Below are positions 1 to 8,249 of a stretch of 36,176 bases of DNA, in pieces (positions within the stretch are counted from its first letter, which is position 1; each line of letters begins with the position of its first letter). The position numbers and the translations under genes are program-made. Below the pieces are notes generated by a model, which had not been told where the DNA came from, made no database searches, and saw nothing but the letters and a program-made list of their open reading frames with translations. The DNA comes from DAOTXK01 sp034435395 (GTDB taxonomy: Bacteria; Chloroflexota; Anaerolineae; Aggregatilineales; Ch27), in assembly GCA_034435395.1 (NCBI GenBank), contig DAOTXK010000221.1:1-36176 (forward strand), written 5' to 3'.

Positions 1-806
1 TCAAAGAGCACCCGCCAGCCCAGCACCGTGCGGGTCTGCGGGATGAAGGCCGTGGCCACGCGCAGGAAGCTCTGCCGCGTGGTCAGGAGGTTGGTCTCCG
101 CCGCCCACTGCCCGGCGCTATCCACCCGCAGCGGCGAAGGAGCCATCCAGTAGGCCGACTCCTCGTCGCGCTCGCCGACAATGGCCGTGATACGGGCGCG
201 CACGGGTACGCTGCTCTCCCACCCTCGCTGATCCAGCACGATCTCATCGCCCGGCCCCAGCCCCAGCGTTATCGACGCTTCCAGCCCCAGCGCGGCCTCC
301 AGGTCAACTGCCGGATCGGCTGGCTCGCCCGGCCACTGGCCCGCGATCAGGCGAACCTGTTCCGGCCAGCCGTCGTAGAATGCCACCCGCAGGCGCGCCG
401 AGGGGATATCCTGCCCGTTATGGACCACCAGCATGGGGGCGGTCTCTCCCCAGGTGACGGTCCCCGCCACCCAGCCGGGCCAATCGGTCTCAAAAATGCG
501 CCACACCTGATCCTTCACCGCCTCGTCGGCGGCCTGCCAGGTGGCTCCCAGATCGTCGACTTCCAGGGCAGTCAGGCTGACCCGGCTGAAAATATGCACG
601 TCCGCGGTGGGCTGCTGCGCCAGCCGCTGCACCATGCCTACCTGGGCCACCGCCGCCGTATACAACGGGACATTGGCCCCGATCACAGCGGCCAGCAACA
701 CGCCCACCATAATGGTCAGCAGCGACTGCCACTGCGTCAGCAGCCGTAACAACGCCAGGCGGACCGCCCAGCCCAACGGCAGACGATGGATCACCTTACG
801 GAGCAT
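1..806 (-). CDS. ABC transporter permease, FtsX/MacB-like, N-terminal part (runs off left edge)
   Basis: The minus-strand frame opens with ATG at 806 and stays open for 268 codons to the window edge, so the C-terminus is missing. A basic N-terminus is followed by one hydrophobic segment at about residues 27-50 (LLTIMVGVLLAAVIGANVP) and then a long soluble extracytoplasmic region. This layout, one helix followed by a large external domain, is that of FtsX/MacB-type permeases, in which three more helices come after the external domain; those would lie outside the window. A GAGG motif 4 nt upstream of the ATG supports the start. The family moves lipoproteins, peptides or drugs, or transmits mechanical signals to cell-wall enzymes; the substrate cannot be read here. 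The matching ATPase is not in view. Family call is moderately sure. Confidence 0.6.
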   Translation of the reverse strand, partial: MLRKVIHRLPLGWAVRLALLRLLTQWQSLLTIMVGVLLAAVIGANVPLYTAAVAQVGMVQRLAQQPTADVHIFSRVSLTALEVDDLGATWQAADEAVKDQVWRIFETDWPGWVAGTVTWGETAPMLVVHNGQDIPSARLRVAFYDGWPEQVRLIAGQWPGEPADPAVDLEAALGLEASITLGLGPGDEIVLDQRGWESSVPVRARITAIVGERDEESAYWMAPSPLRVDSAGQWAAETNLLTTRQSFLRVATAFIPQTRTVLGWRVLF

Positions 807-984
807 GACGCCTCAACATGACCGGGGAAGGAAGAGAATACAACCAATACCCCTCGCCACCTGAAATCTCCTGTAACGCCGGTCAGATTGTAACGCATCC
901 CGACCCAAAGGGGAGCACATGCCCCTGGCGACGCTATCGTCTGCCATGGCCTTCCCAGGGCCGCCCAAGGCCCCTATTCGGATA

Positions 985-1012
985 TAGACAATTTTCACAA
1001 ATCAGCTATGAT
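985..1012 (+). promoter_or_regulatory. Promoter of the GNAT/PIG-L pair
   Basis: TAGACA (985-990) and TATGAT (1007-1012) are separated by 16 nt. The -10 box ends only 8 nt before the ATG at 1021 and no Shine-Dalgarno is visible, so the transcript would begin at or within 1-3 nt of the start codon, that is, nearly leaderless. Confidence 0.45.
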
Positions 1013-1020
1013 ATGCGTTT

Positions 1021-1659
1021 ATGAACACCGACCGCCCATTGCACATCCGTCTCGCGGTGCCCGCGGATTATCCGGCCCTGGCGCAGATCATGGCGGAAAA
1101 CTTCCGCGGAAAATTTGTCATTGCCCTGGGGCGGGATCCAACCAGGCGTCGGCGCTATCTGGAGGCCCTCCTCCCGACGGGGGTGCTTTGCTCCGGCCAT
1201 GTGTATGTCGCCTACCGCGACGGGGCGCTGGCCGCCACCTTTACCATCAAAATGGCCGACACGATCCCTGCCGCCGACGACTACCGCTCGGCCCGCGAGG
1301 CCCTGGCGAAGGTGAGCCATCCGCTGCGCGCCTGGTGGGCGATCACGGTGCTTCGCCTGTTAGGGGGCATCAGGCTCCAGCCCGGCGAAGCTTACCTGGA
1401 CAATCTGGTCGTGGCCAGGGCGCACCAGCGCCAGGGGGTGGCCACCAGCCTGGCCGATTTTTTTTACGAGCAGAGCCGCTCCCTGGGCAACCACACCATC
1501 TATGGCGACGTGATGAGCAATAATGCCCGGGTCATCGGCCTGTTCAGGCAGCAGGGGTGGGAGATCGTCCGGCGCAACTACTGGCTGGCCCCCCTCACCT
1601 GGCCGCTGCTGGGCACGCCGGGCATTTTTCGCATCCGCAAACGCCTGACCGACGAGTGA
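1021..1659 (+). CDS. GNAT-family N-acetyltransferase
   Basis: This 212-aa protein has the GNAT acetyl-CoA-binding motif A: a beta strand (LDNLVVA, about 126-132) leads into RAHQRQGVATSLADFF (133-148), with the R/Q-x-x-G-x-A pyrophosphate loop at 137-141. The next segment (about 155-175, SNNARVIGLFRQQGWEIV) is the usual GNAT C-terminal N-x-x-A-x-x-L-F-x-x-x-G-F/W signature. Such enzymes move an acetyl group from acetyl-CoA to an amine; the substrate is not predictable. The stop codon lies 1 nt before the ATG of the PIG-L deacetylase, so the two are surely co-transcribed, which suggests a paired acetylation/deacetylation step on an amino sugar or related metabolite (inference). There is no ribosome-binding site before the ATG. 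Confidence 0.85.
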   Translation: MNTDRPLHIRLAVPADYPALAQIMAENFRGKFVIALGRDPTRRRRYLEALLPTGVLCSGHVYVAYRDGALAATFTIKMADTIPAADDYRSAREALAKVSHPLRAWWAITVLRLLGGIRLQPGEAYLDNLVVARAHQRQGVATSLADFFYEQSRSLGNHTIYGDVMSNNARVIGLFRQQGWEIVRRNYWLAPLTWPLLGTPGIFRIRKRLTDE

Positions 1660-1660
1660 C

Positions 1661-2584
1661 ATGAACGATCCGGTGAACCACATCTACATCTCTCCCCACC
1701 TGGATGACGCCGTTTGCTCCTGTGGCGGATTGATCGACCAGCAGACCCGCCGGGGGGAGCGAGTCCTGGTGGTCACGCTGTTCAGCGCGGGCATCGAAAA
1801 CGTGGACAACCTGCCGCCCTACCTGCGAGCGCTACACATCCTGTGGGGCTTCACCAATGCCGACCCCTTCGCGGCCCGCCGCCGGGAAGACCGCGCCGCC
1901 CTGGAGATGATCGGCGCGGCGCACCTCCACGTTGGCTGGCAGGGGGCGTTATACCGCCGGGGCCGCGACGGACGCCTGCTCTACACGGGGCTGGGCAACT
2001 TCGGACGGCCCGCCCGCGAGGATCAGCATCTGCTGGCCCGCATCCGCCATCTGTTGCTCAACCTGCGGCGGGAACACCCGGACGCGACCCTGTACGTGCC
2101 GCTGGGCGTGGGAGGCCACGTCGATCACCGGCTGGTTCACCGGGCCGCCCGCGACCTGCCGGGGCCGCTGTATTTCTACGAGGATATTCCGTATGTCTTC
2201 CTGGGCAAGATATCGCCGTTTGTGATGGCGGTGTTGACCGGCATTTCGCGGTTGGGCCTGCGGGAGACCTTCAGCGGCGACGCGCGGGTCAATGGCCTGA
2301 TATCGGCCATTTCCAGCCGGACCAGCCTCTTCGCCGGCCCCCAGCTCACCCTGTTCGCCAACCGCGCCCCCTACCCGGCCCGCTGGCAGAACGTCCTGCA
2401 CCCCATCGATTTGCCAGCCAAGTTCGAAGCCATGCTGCAATACGCCTCCCAGATACCGATGCTCTTCGGCTCGCCGAACTGGGCCTGGCAGTCGCTGGAA
2501 AACTACGCCACCTCCATCCGGCGCGAGGCCCGGGTTCCCCTGGAACGGCAGTGGGCGCTGGAGCCGCGCCCGGTTCGCCCGTAA
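1661..2584 (+). CDS. PIG-L/LmbE-family zinc-dependent N-deacetylase
   Basis: This 307-aa protein begins with a short beta strand and the metal-binding motif SPHLDDAVCSCGG (11-23), where H13 and D16 match the H-x-D-D zinc ligands of the LmbE/PIG-L fold. A second metal motif, GGHVDHRLVH (151-160), supplies the downstream histidine. The family removes acetyl groups from N-acetylglucosamine-type substrates (GlcNAc-PI, mycothiol and bacillithiol precursors) and other amides. The gene starts 1 nt after the stop of the GNAT gene, so the two look translationally coupled. About 180 nt without a gene follow. The exact substrate is unknown; bacillithiol-type thiol synthesis cannot be claimed because no glycosyltransferase or ligase partner is near. 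Confidence 0.88.
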   Translation: MNDPVNHIYISPHLDDAVCSCGGLIDQQTRRGERVLVVTLFSAGIENVDNLPPYLRALHILWGFTNADPFAARRREDRAALEMIGAAHLHVGWQGALYRRGRDGRLLYTGLGNFGRPAREDQHLLARIRHLLLNLRREHPDATLYVPLGVGGHVDHRLVHRAARDLPGPLYFYEDIPYVFLGKISPFVMAVLTGISRLGLRETFSGDARVNGLISAISSRTSLFAGPQLTLFANRAPYPARWQNVLHPIDLPAKFEAMLQYASQIPMLFGSPNWAWQSLENYATSIRREARVPLERQWALEPRPVRP

Positions 2585-2696
2585 CGTCTGCATCCTCCAC
2601 CTTCGACCCAGGACCGGACCGGCCATGAGAACGCCAATCATCACTGTTTAGATGCGGATGAAGTCCTGAGGCGCAGCCACACGCGTTTTTTCAAAC

Positions 2697-2705
2697 TGAT
2701 ATATA
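2697..2705 (+). promoter_or_regulatory. Extended -10 element before the SH3 protein gene
   Basis: TGATATATA at 2697-2705 fits an extended -10 (TGn-TATAAT-like) in an AT-rich patch that stands out from its GC-rich surroundings. No good -35 box lies 17 nt upstream. The transcript would have a leader of about 55 nt before the ATG at 2765. Confidence 0.35.
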
Positions 2706-2764
2706 CTGAAGTCGCCCGTTTGTAATCATGTGTCGCAGACCAGAGTCCCATGAGGAACGGTATC

Positions 2765-3958
2765 ATGACCCTACATTCCCGACGGTTGAAACTACCTGTG
2801 GCGTTGATCGCGCTGGTGGCCGCGCTGGTGACGGCTCCCCTGGCGCTGGCGGGGCCAGCCGGGCAAGGCTCCAGTCCGGTGGTGATCGTCAATACGGCCT
2901 ACCTGCATCAGCGCACCGGCCCGGGCCCGGAGTATGTGGTACAGGGCATGCATGCGGGCGGCACCTTCCTGCCCGTGATCGGGCGCACCGCTGACCGCAG
3001 CTGGTGGCAGGTCGAGTCGCAATACGGCGTCGGCTGGGTGAGCAATGAGTACGTCCTCACCCGTGGCAACTTTCGCGGCGTGCCGGTCGTGACCGAATTT
3101 GGCGTCCTGGATCGGCCCAAGGCCATCGTCTTCGGGCTGGAAATCCCGGTCTATGCCCTGCCAAACCCCGGCAGCTTCGTGCTGGGGCAGGCCCCGCGCG
3201 AGGCTCAGTTCCCGATCGTCGGTCGGGCGTATCACTCCGGCACCGAAACCTGGTACTGGCTGGTGGAAACGGAGGTGGGCCTGGCCTGGCTGGATACCGA
3301 GGACACCGCCGTCTACGGCGTCTCCACCAACCTCCGCACCTACACCCAGGAAGAAGCGCGCCAGCTGGAGCGAGGCACGTTCGCCCCCGACGGCATCGTC
3401 AGCCCGCCGCCGCCGACCCAGATTCCGCCCGTGCCGGTGGCCCCGCAGCTCGCCCAGGCGGCGACCCAGGCCGCGGCTCTCCAGGAACAGGCCACCCTGC
3501 CGTCGGAAGGGGCAGCGGTTGAGGGCGCGGCGGCGTTACCGCCCACCGCTACCCCCACGCCGCTGCGTCCGCCGGAGGTCTACCGGTTTCACGTGGCCGG
3601 TGACTGTTATGCCCTGCCCCTGGTGAACTTCCTGATTCAGTGGGGCCCGGTCCCGGCCACCCGGCTGGTTTGCTCCAATTCCGCCGCCGGGCGGGACGCG
3701 GTCATCCTTGGGCTGGCCGATGTGGGGATCGTGGTCAACGGCGACTGCGGCGTGGCGACCGAGGTGCCGGTGGCGACGCTCGTGGCCGGGGATGGCAGCA
3801 GCCGCTCATTGAGCTTCTGTATCCCCGCTGCGCCCAATACCACCACCCAAACGTTCATCACCTGGGTGAACAGCGCGGCGGGGGCGGCGGCCATCCGCCT
3901 GTACCAGGGGCTGCCAAACAGCGACATCCCCCTCTATGCCGTGCCGTTTGGGGGATAA
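2765..3958 (+). CDS. Secreted SH3-domain protein with a C-terminal binding-protein-like domain
   Basis: The 397-aa product starts with a signal peptide (basic SRRLK, hydrophobic 10-28, ALA-G cleavage near 29). Residues about 37-98 form a bacterial SH3 domain (AYLHQRTGPGPEYVVQGMHA through GWVSNEYV). A second, weaker SH3-like unit spans about 118-185. A Pro/Ala-rich linker (about 205-270) precedes a final domain (about 272-397) whose pattern (LPLVNFLIQW, SNSAAGRDAVILGLADVGIVV, TWVNSAAGAAAIRLYQG) resembles part of a PstS-type phosphate/solute-binding fold. SH3 units of this kind usually bind cell-wall peptides. AGGA lies 8 nt before the ATG at 2765; an in-frame ATG at 2750 is less well placed. 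The gene is convergent with the AnmK-like gene. Export and the first SH3 domain are firm; the C-terminal assignment is tentative. Confidence 0.8.
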   Translation: MTLHSRRLKLPVALIALVAALVTAPLALAGPAGQGSSPVVIVNTAYLHQRTGPGPEYVVQGMHAGGTFLPVIGRTADRSWWQVESQYGVGWVSNEYVLTRGNFRGVPVVTEFGVLDRPKAIVFGLEIPVYALPNPGSFVLGQAPREAQFPIVGRAYHSGTETWYWLVETEVGLAWLDTEDTAVYGVSTNLRTYTQEEARQLERGTFAPDGIVSPPPPTQIPPVPVAPQLAQAATQAAALQEQATLPSEGAAVEGAAALPPTATPTPLRPPEVYRFHVAGDCYALPLVNFLIQWGPVPATRLVCSNSAAGRDAVILGLADVGIVVNGDCGVATEVPVATLVAGDGSSRSLSFCIPAAPNTTTQTFITWVNSAAGAAAIRLYQGLPNSDIPLYAVPFGG

Positions 3959-4043
3959 GGGTCAGCACACCCGGGGACAAATGATCGGACAGGCGCTGCT
4001 CCGGGGTGAGCCAACGCCTGCCCGGCTGCCAGTCGGCTGTCGG

Positions 4044-5204
4044 TTATGACTGCCAGGTTTCCTGCAACAACCGCTCGTAGTTTCGCCCCGGCAGGATGCA
4101 GCCCAGCGGCGTGGGATTCTGGACGCCCGTCAGCGTGGGCAGCGTGCAGGGTCGGTTGTGCCAGGTTTCATGCGCCAGCACCGCAACCCCCAGCGCCTCT
4201 TTGCTCGTCGAGTCGATGCCCACATCCTCGTGCGACAGGACGGTCAGCGGGGCCAGCGCCGCGCGCAAGTGCTGCATCAAACGGGGATAATGGTGCCCTC
4301 TGCCCCCCAGGATCATCTCATCGACGGCGACCGGGGCAAACAGCCGCAACGCTTCGACGGTGGAGGATACGGTAAAGGCGACGAATGTCTCCAGGATGCT
4401 GGCCGGGGCCAGCTCGCCGGCAATCGCCTCCCGCCAGATGGCATCGGCCTTCGCTTTGCTGAACAGCATCTGCCCGGCGGTCTTGGGGGGTCGCCGGCGC
4501 AGATAGGGGTGAGCCATCAGCTCGGCCAGCAGCCTTTCATCAACAGACCCGGTTTCGGGGCCGGATGAAGTCTCGTTCAGGCAGCTCTCGGCATAGTCGA
4601 TGAAGACTGTGCCAGGGCCGATATCAAAAGCGATCGGTTGCGCCTGGGGCATGGACAGCGGCGGCACCAGGGTCAGGCTGGCGATCTGATCCAGGTTGTG
4701 CACCGCCCGGTAGCGCTCCGGATGCCGGAGCAGCAACCAGTCCACATAACCGATCAGCGGCGCGCCCTGCCCGCCAGCCGCCACGTCCCGCTGCCGGAAA
4801 TGACTGGCCGTGGTGATGCCGGTCCATTCGGTGACGATGGCCGCCTGCCCCAGGTCCAGCGACGCCGTCACATGCCCATCTTCGCGGACCTCATGCCGCA
4901 CCGTCTGCCCCTGCACGCCGATCAGATCGACCTGCTCCGGGTAATAACCGGCGTCCGCAATGCCCTCCAGCGCTCCTGCCGCAAACGCCTCACCCACGGC
5001 GACATCCAGCAGGCACAGGTCAGCCATGGTGATCTGATCGGGTTCTCCGGCCTGCAACACCAGCCTGCGCAGCTCAATCGGCCAGGGGATGGACAGGGCC
5101 GACACAACCTCAGCGCGGAGATTCGGGGGAGCGCCGTTGATTTCGCATACCGCGACATCAATCGCCTCGACACATGGCCCTGACGTCACACCGACAACGA
5201 TCAT
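4044..5204 (-). CDS. Divergent anhydro-N-acetylmuramic acid kinase (AnmK-like)
   Basis: The 386-aa product matches AnmK along its length: VQGQTVRH (97-104), SHFRQRDVAAGGQGAPL (134-150) with the catalytic-base Asp at 140, FDIGPGTVFID (193-203) and ILGGRGHHYPRLMQHL (298-313). AnmK phosphorylates and hydrolyses 1,6-anhydroMurNAc in peptidoglycan recycling. The N-terminal nucleotide loop, normally SGTSxDGxD, reads SGPCVEAID (8-16), so four of its usual residues are changed. The GGIAN motif is also altered (HNLDQIA, 169-175). The catalytic Asp and the GQGAPL motif remain. GAGGGA sits 4-5 nt before the ATG. The family is secure; activity as a conventional AnmK is doubtful, so it may be a neofunctionalised or weakened paralogue. 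Confidence 0.8.
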   Translation of the reverse strand: MIVVGVTSGPCVEAIDVAVCEINGAPPNLRAEVVSALSIPWPIELRRLVLQAGEPDQITMADLCLLDVAVGEAFAAGALEGIADAGYYPEQVDLIGVQGQTVRHEVREDGHVTASLDLGQAAIVTEWTGITTASHFRQRDVAAGGQGAPLIGYVDWLLLRHPERYRAVHNLDQIASLTLVPPLSMPQAQPIAFDIGPGTVFIDYAESCLNETSSGPETGSVDERLLAELMAHPYLRRRPPKTAGQMLFSKAKADAIWREAIAGELAPASILETFVAFTVSSTVEALRLFAPVAVDEMILGGRGHHYPRLMQHLRAALAPLTVLSHEDVGIDSTSKEALGVAVLAHETWHNRPCTLPTLTGVQNPTPLGCILPGRNYERLLQETWQS

Positions 5205-6044
5205 GGTTCCCTCGCTTCTCTACAGAACGCCGCTTCCTAACGCGGGTCGCTGGTACCCCATGAAACGTCAGCGCGCCGCCGCGATCCGGCCAATTGGCCT
5301 GCCCCCGGCCGGTTGCGCGGCGCTGCACGGCCCCGGCCGGCCGCCATCATCTGCCAGCCGCCCATTCATAGAAACCTCTCCCCCGCCAGTCACGGACGGG
5401 AGCCAGCGCGTTCACACCTCACAGGCTGAGCCATACTCGCTGCACAACCTCCCAGTCGGTAGGCCCATCATGTCAGCTGCCCGCCCAGTGCTCGCGTCTA
5501 AGTTTCTATCTTCAGCAAAGATGGTATTATCTGTCAGGTGACTGATGCAATCGTTGGCGTAACCGGAAAAACGTCCAAGACCGCGTCAGTGTCTCAAAAC
5601 GCCGGATGCCGCGAGGTCGATTGATGAGGCGCTCAGGCCCCTGGAAAAGAAAGGACGTATCGACAAGCACACCCCCCTTCGTTCGCCGCCCTAAGTGCCA
5701 GCCAGGCCAGTAACTCTTTTTGGCAAAACCGTCGCTGCCAGCCGCAGCGGTGAACTAATGATAGGGCCAAATACCCCTATCGGTCAACTGCCCCCTGGCG
5801 CGCGCCAGTTGGCCCCCCAACCAGACGTCACCGCCAGACGGGCCATTCCCCTGGAGAACCGATCATTCCTGAAACATTCCCTATAATACATCCCTATAGT
5901 CGCTTATTGTACGTAATCCCCCCAATTCCGCCAGTGCCGGTCCGGCGCATCGCCACCAACCCCTGAGCAGACACTCGTCGATTCCGCCAAACTCTGTTAT
6001 GGTGGATGGCGCGCCGGACTGACCATCCACAGGGGGAGTGACTC
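5205..6044. other. ~840-nt gene-poor gap between divergent AnmK-like and PhzF genes
   Basis: No frame here has convincing coding character or a recognisable protein. AT-rich spots stand out: one around 5505-5535 and one at 5876-5920, the latter holding a perfect TATAAT (5882-5887) with no good -35. A short open frame at 5563-5690 (SIDEALRPLEKKGRIDK) has no start codon and may be a worn gene end. The last 45 nt carry the PhzF leader inverted repeat. Confidence 0.4.
6002..6030 (+). promoter_or_regulatory. Inverted repeat just upstream of the PhzF ribosome-binding site
   Basis: GTGGATGG (6002-6009) and CCATCCAC (6023-6030) form a perfect 8-bp inverted repeat around 13 nt. The Shine-Dalgarno AGGGGGAG begins at 6031, directly after the second arm, and a TATGGT -10-like box overlaps the first. 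It could be an operator at the transcription start or an RNA hairpin limiting ribosome access. Confidence 0.4.
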
Positions 6045-6932
6045 ATGCCGACCTATCCCTTCCGCCAGGTAGATGCTTTCACCCGCCAGCCGCTGGCCGG
6101 TAATGCCGCCGCCGTCATCTTCGACGCTGACGACCTGTCCGACGCTCAGATGCAGGCCATCGCTGTCGAGATGAACCTTTCCGAGACGGCCTTTGTCATG
6201 CGGTCGGAGGTGGCTGACTTCAAGGTGCGCTTTTTCACCACCTTCGGCGAGATCCCGCTGGCCGGACATCCCACCATCGCCACCTTCCACGCCCTGGCCG
6301 AAGCGGGCCGCATCCAGGGCGAGGGGCGCGTGCGGGTCACACAGGAACTGGTCGTCGGCGTGCTGCCCGTGGCCATCGACCTGTGGGATGGGCAGCCGCA
6401 GCGGGTGATCATGACGCAGCAACCGCCCACCTTCCTGGCAACCTACGATCCGGAGCCGTGGGTCGAGGCGCTGGGCATCACCCCCGCCGACCTGCTGCCC
6501 GGCTACCCGATCCAGACCGTTTCCACCGGCACGCCGCAATGTATGATCCCGGTCCGCTCGCTGGAAGTGCTGCGGCGGCTGCGACCGGATAACCGGGCCA
6601 TGCAGGCCCTGCGCGCGGCGGGCGACTGGTTCAGCCTGCACGTCTTCACGTCGGAGGCCCTGGACCCGGCCCACGCCGCCCATGCCCGGCACTTCGCCCC
6701 CGGCGATAAAGTCTTTGAAGACCCGGTCACCGGCTCGGCGACAGGGGGCATGTCCTGCTACCTGTATCGCTACGGGCTGGTGGACCGGCAGATATTCACC
6801 GTTGAGCAGGGGCACCTGCTGAACCGCCCCGGCTTGGTGGACGTGGAACTGGACGGCACGCCGGAAGCCATCACGGCGGTGTGCATCGCCGGGACGGCGG
6901 TGACGGTCATCACCGGCGCATTACACCTGTAA
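6045..6932 (+). CDS. PhzF-family isomerase/epimerase
   Basis: This 295-aa protein has the full PhzF pattern: the N-terminal FRQVDAFTRQPLAGNAAAV (6-24), the catalytic glutamate in NLSETAF (44-50, E47), the glycine-rich substrate loops IPLAGHPTIAT (70-80), and in the second half EDPVTGSATG followed by a hydrophobic strand. The two halves form the pseudo-symmetric diaminopimelate-epimerase fold. PhzF proper isomerises dihydro-hydroxyanthranilate in phenazine synthesis, but most members have unknown substrates and no phenazine genes are present, so only the family is claimed. AGGGGGAG lies 6 nt before the ATG. The MFS transporter gene begins 35 nt downstream and is probably in the same transcript. 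Confidence 0.9.
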   Translation: MPTYPFRQVDAFTRQPLAGNAAAVIFDADDLSDAQMQAIAVEMNLSETAFVMRSEVADFKVRFFTTFGEIPLAGHPTIATFHALAEAGRIQGEGRVRVTQELVVGVLPVAIDLWDGQPQRVIMTQQPPTFLATYDPEPWVEALGITPADLLPGYPIQTVSTGTPQCMIPVRSLEVLRRLRPDNRAMQALRAAGDWFSLHVFTSEALDPAHAAHARHFAPGDKVFEDPVTGSATGGMSCYLYRYGLVDRQIFTVEQGHLLNRPGLVDVELDGTPEAITAVCIAGTAVTVITGALHL

Positions 6933-6967
6933 GGCGCGGCCCAAAGGAGCGCCCTAACCAGACGCCT

Positions 6968-8191
6968 ATGAGAAAAATCCTGTGGACCGAGCGGTATCCG
7001 ACCCAGACCTGGATGTTGTTCTGGGGCAGCCTGGTCAGCATGACCGGGCAGAGCCTGGTCTGGCCTTTCCTGACCATTTACATCCGCCAGCAGCTGGGCC
7101 TGCCGCTGGCCCAGATCACGCTGCTGTTCACGGTGCAGTCCATCGCCAGCCTGGCCGCGACCGGCGTGCTCGGCCCGGCGGTGGACCGCTTCGGGCGCAA
7201 GTGGGCCATGGTGGCCGCGCCGCTGGTCAACGGTCTGGCGCTGGTGGCCATGAGCCGCGCCGACTCCCTGGCGCTGTGGGGCGTCCTGCTGGCCTTTTAT
7301 GCCATGAGCGGCGTGGTCTTCCGGCTGGGCAGCCACGCCATGATCGCCGACCTGATCGAGCCAGAACGACGGGTGGGCGCCTACGCCCTGCTGCGCATGG
7401 CTTTCAACGTGGGCATCGCCATCGGGCCGGCCATCGGCGGTTACCTGGTCATCACCTCCTACGCGCTGTCGTTCCTCATCGCCGCCGCGACCCAGTTCGG
7501 GCTGGCAGTGTTTGTGCTCGTCGCCATCCACGAGACGCTGCCGGAAGCCCTCCCCGGCGACCCTGCCGGCAAGCGCCAGATCGGCTACGGCCCCGTCCTC
7601 CGCGACCGGCCCTTCCTGAGCTTTTGGGGCGTCTACCTGCTGATCGAAGTGGCGGCCTCCCTCGTGTTCACGCTGCTGGCCGTCTACGTCAAGGAACAGT
7701 ACGCCATCCCGGAGGACCGGTACGGTTTTATCCTGGGGACCAACGCGGCGATGGTGGTGCTGTTCCAGTACGCGGTCACGCGGGTCACGCGGCGCTACCC
7801 GCCCATGCCGGTCATGGCGGTGAGCGGGCTGTTTTACGCGCTGGGGATGGCCATCTACGCCGCTGGCTTCAACTTCTTCACCTTCTGGCTGGGCATGGTG
7901 ACCATGACGGTGGGCGAGCTGATCATCTCCCCCACCGCCACGGCGCTGGTGGCCGACCTGGCCCCGCCGGACATGCGCGGGCGTTATATGGGCGCGTACA
8001 GCCTGTCCTACCGCATCGGCGGCGGCGTGGGACCGGTGGTTGGCGGCTTCCTCAGCGATACCCTCGCGCCCAATGCCCCCTGGGTGTTCGGCATGATCGC
8101 CTGCCTGCTGGCCATGGGCGGCTTCCTGCTGATGTCGCGCTCGCGCGCCTTCCAGTCGGCAGAGGTGACGAAAGCGGCCCGCCATGTTTAA
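6968..8191 (+). CDS. Major facilitator superfamily transporter
   Basis: This 407-aa integral membrane protein has about 12 hydrophobic segments in two halves. The MFS motif A appears between helices 2 and 3 as GPAVDRFGRK, and its echo in the second half is APPDMRGRYMGAY between helices 8 and 9. These features match drug/metabolite antiporters of the DHA1/YdeR type, though the cargo cannot be inferred. The start at 6968 (MRKILWTERYPTQ) is placed just before the first helix. An AAGGAG sits about 18 nt upstream, farther than usual, so an alternative slightly upstream start is possible. The gene follows PhzF by 35 nt. Confidence 0.88.
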   Translation: MRKILWTERYPTQTWMLFWGSLVSMTGQSLVWPFLTIYIRQQLGLPLAQITLLFTVQSIASLAATGVLGPAVDRFGRKWAMVAAPLVNGLALVAMSRADSLALWGVLLAFYAMSGVVFRLGSHAMIADLIEPERRVGAYALLRMAFNVGIAIGPAIGGYLVITSYALSFLIAAATQFGLAVFVLVAIHETLPEALPGDPAGKRQIGYGPVLRDRPFLSFWGVYLLIEVAASLVFTLLAVYVKEQYAIPEDRYGFILGTNAAMVVLFQYAVTRVTRRYPPMPVMAVSGLFYALGMAIYAAGFNFFTFWLGMVTMTVGELIISPTATALVADLAPPDMRGRYMGAYSLSYRIGGGVGPVVGGFLSDTLAPNAPWVFGMIACLLAMGGFLLMSRSRAFQSAEVTKAARHV

Positions 8192-8249
8192 CCGGCGCGG
8201 GCGGCGGTTGGTGAGTATCGCCATCTGGCTGCCCCTGGATGGACGCCGA

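Noticed and set aside
3959..4043. CAGGCG...CGCCTG stem in the convergent gap after the SH3 gene
   Set aside because: Six-bp stem with a 19-nt loop and no T run; not convincing as a terminator.
5563..5690. Open frame with SIDEALRPLEKKGRIDK that looks coding
   Set aside because: Too short, no start codon, stop on both sides, no family recognised; only mentioned within the intergenic entry.
5695..5886. 63-aa plus-strand frame
   Set aside because: No ribosome-binding site, low-complexity composition and no domain; chance ORF in GC-rich DNA.
6045..8191. PhzF plus MFS as a phenazine cluster
   Set aside because: No phzA-E/G genes; PhzF-family proteins are widespread with unrelated roles.
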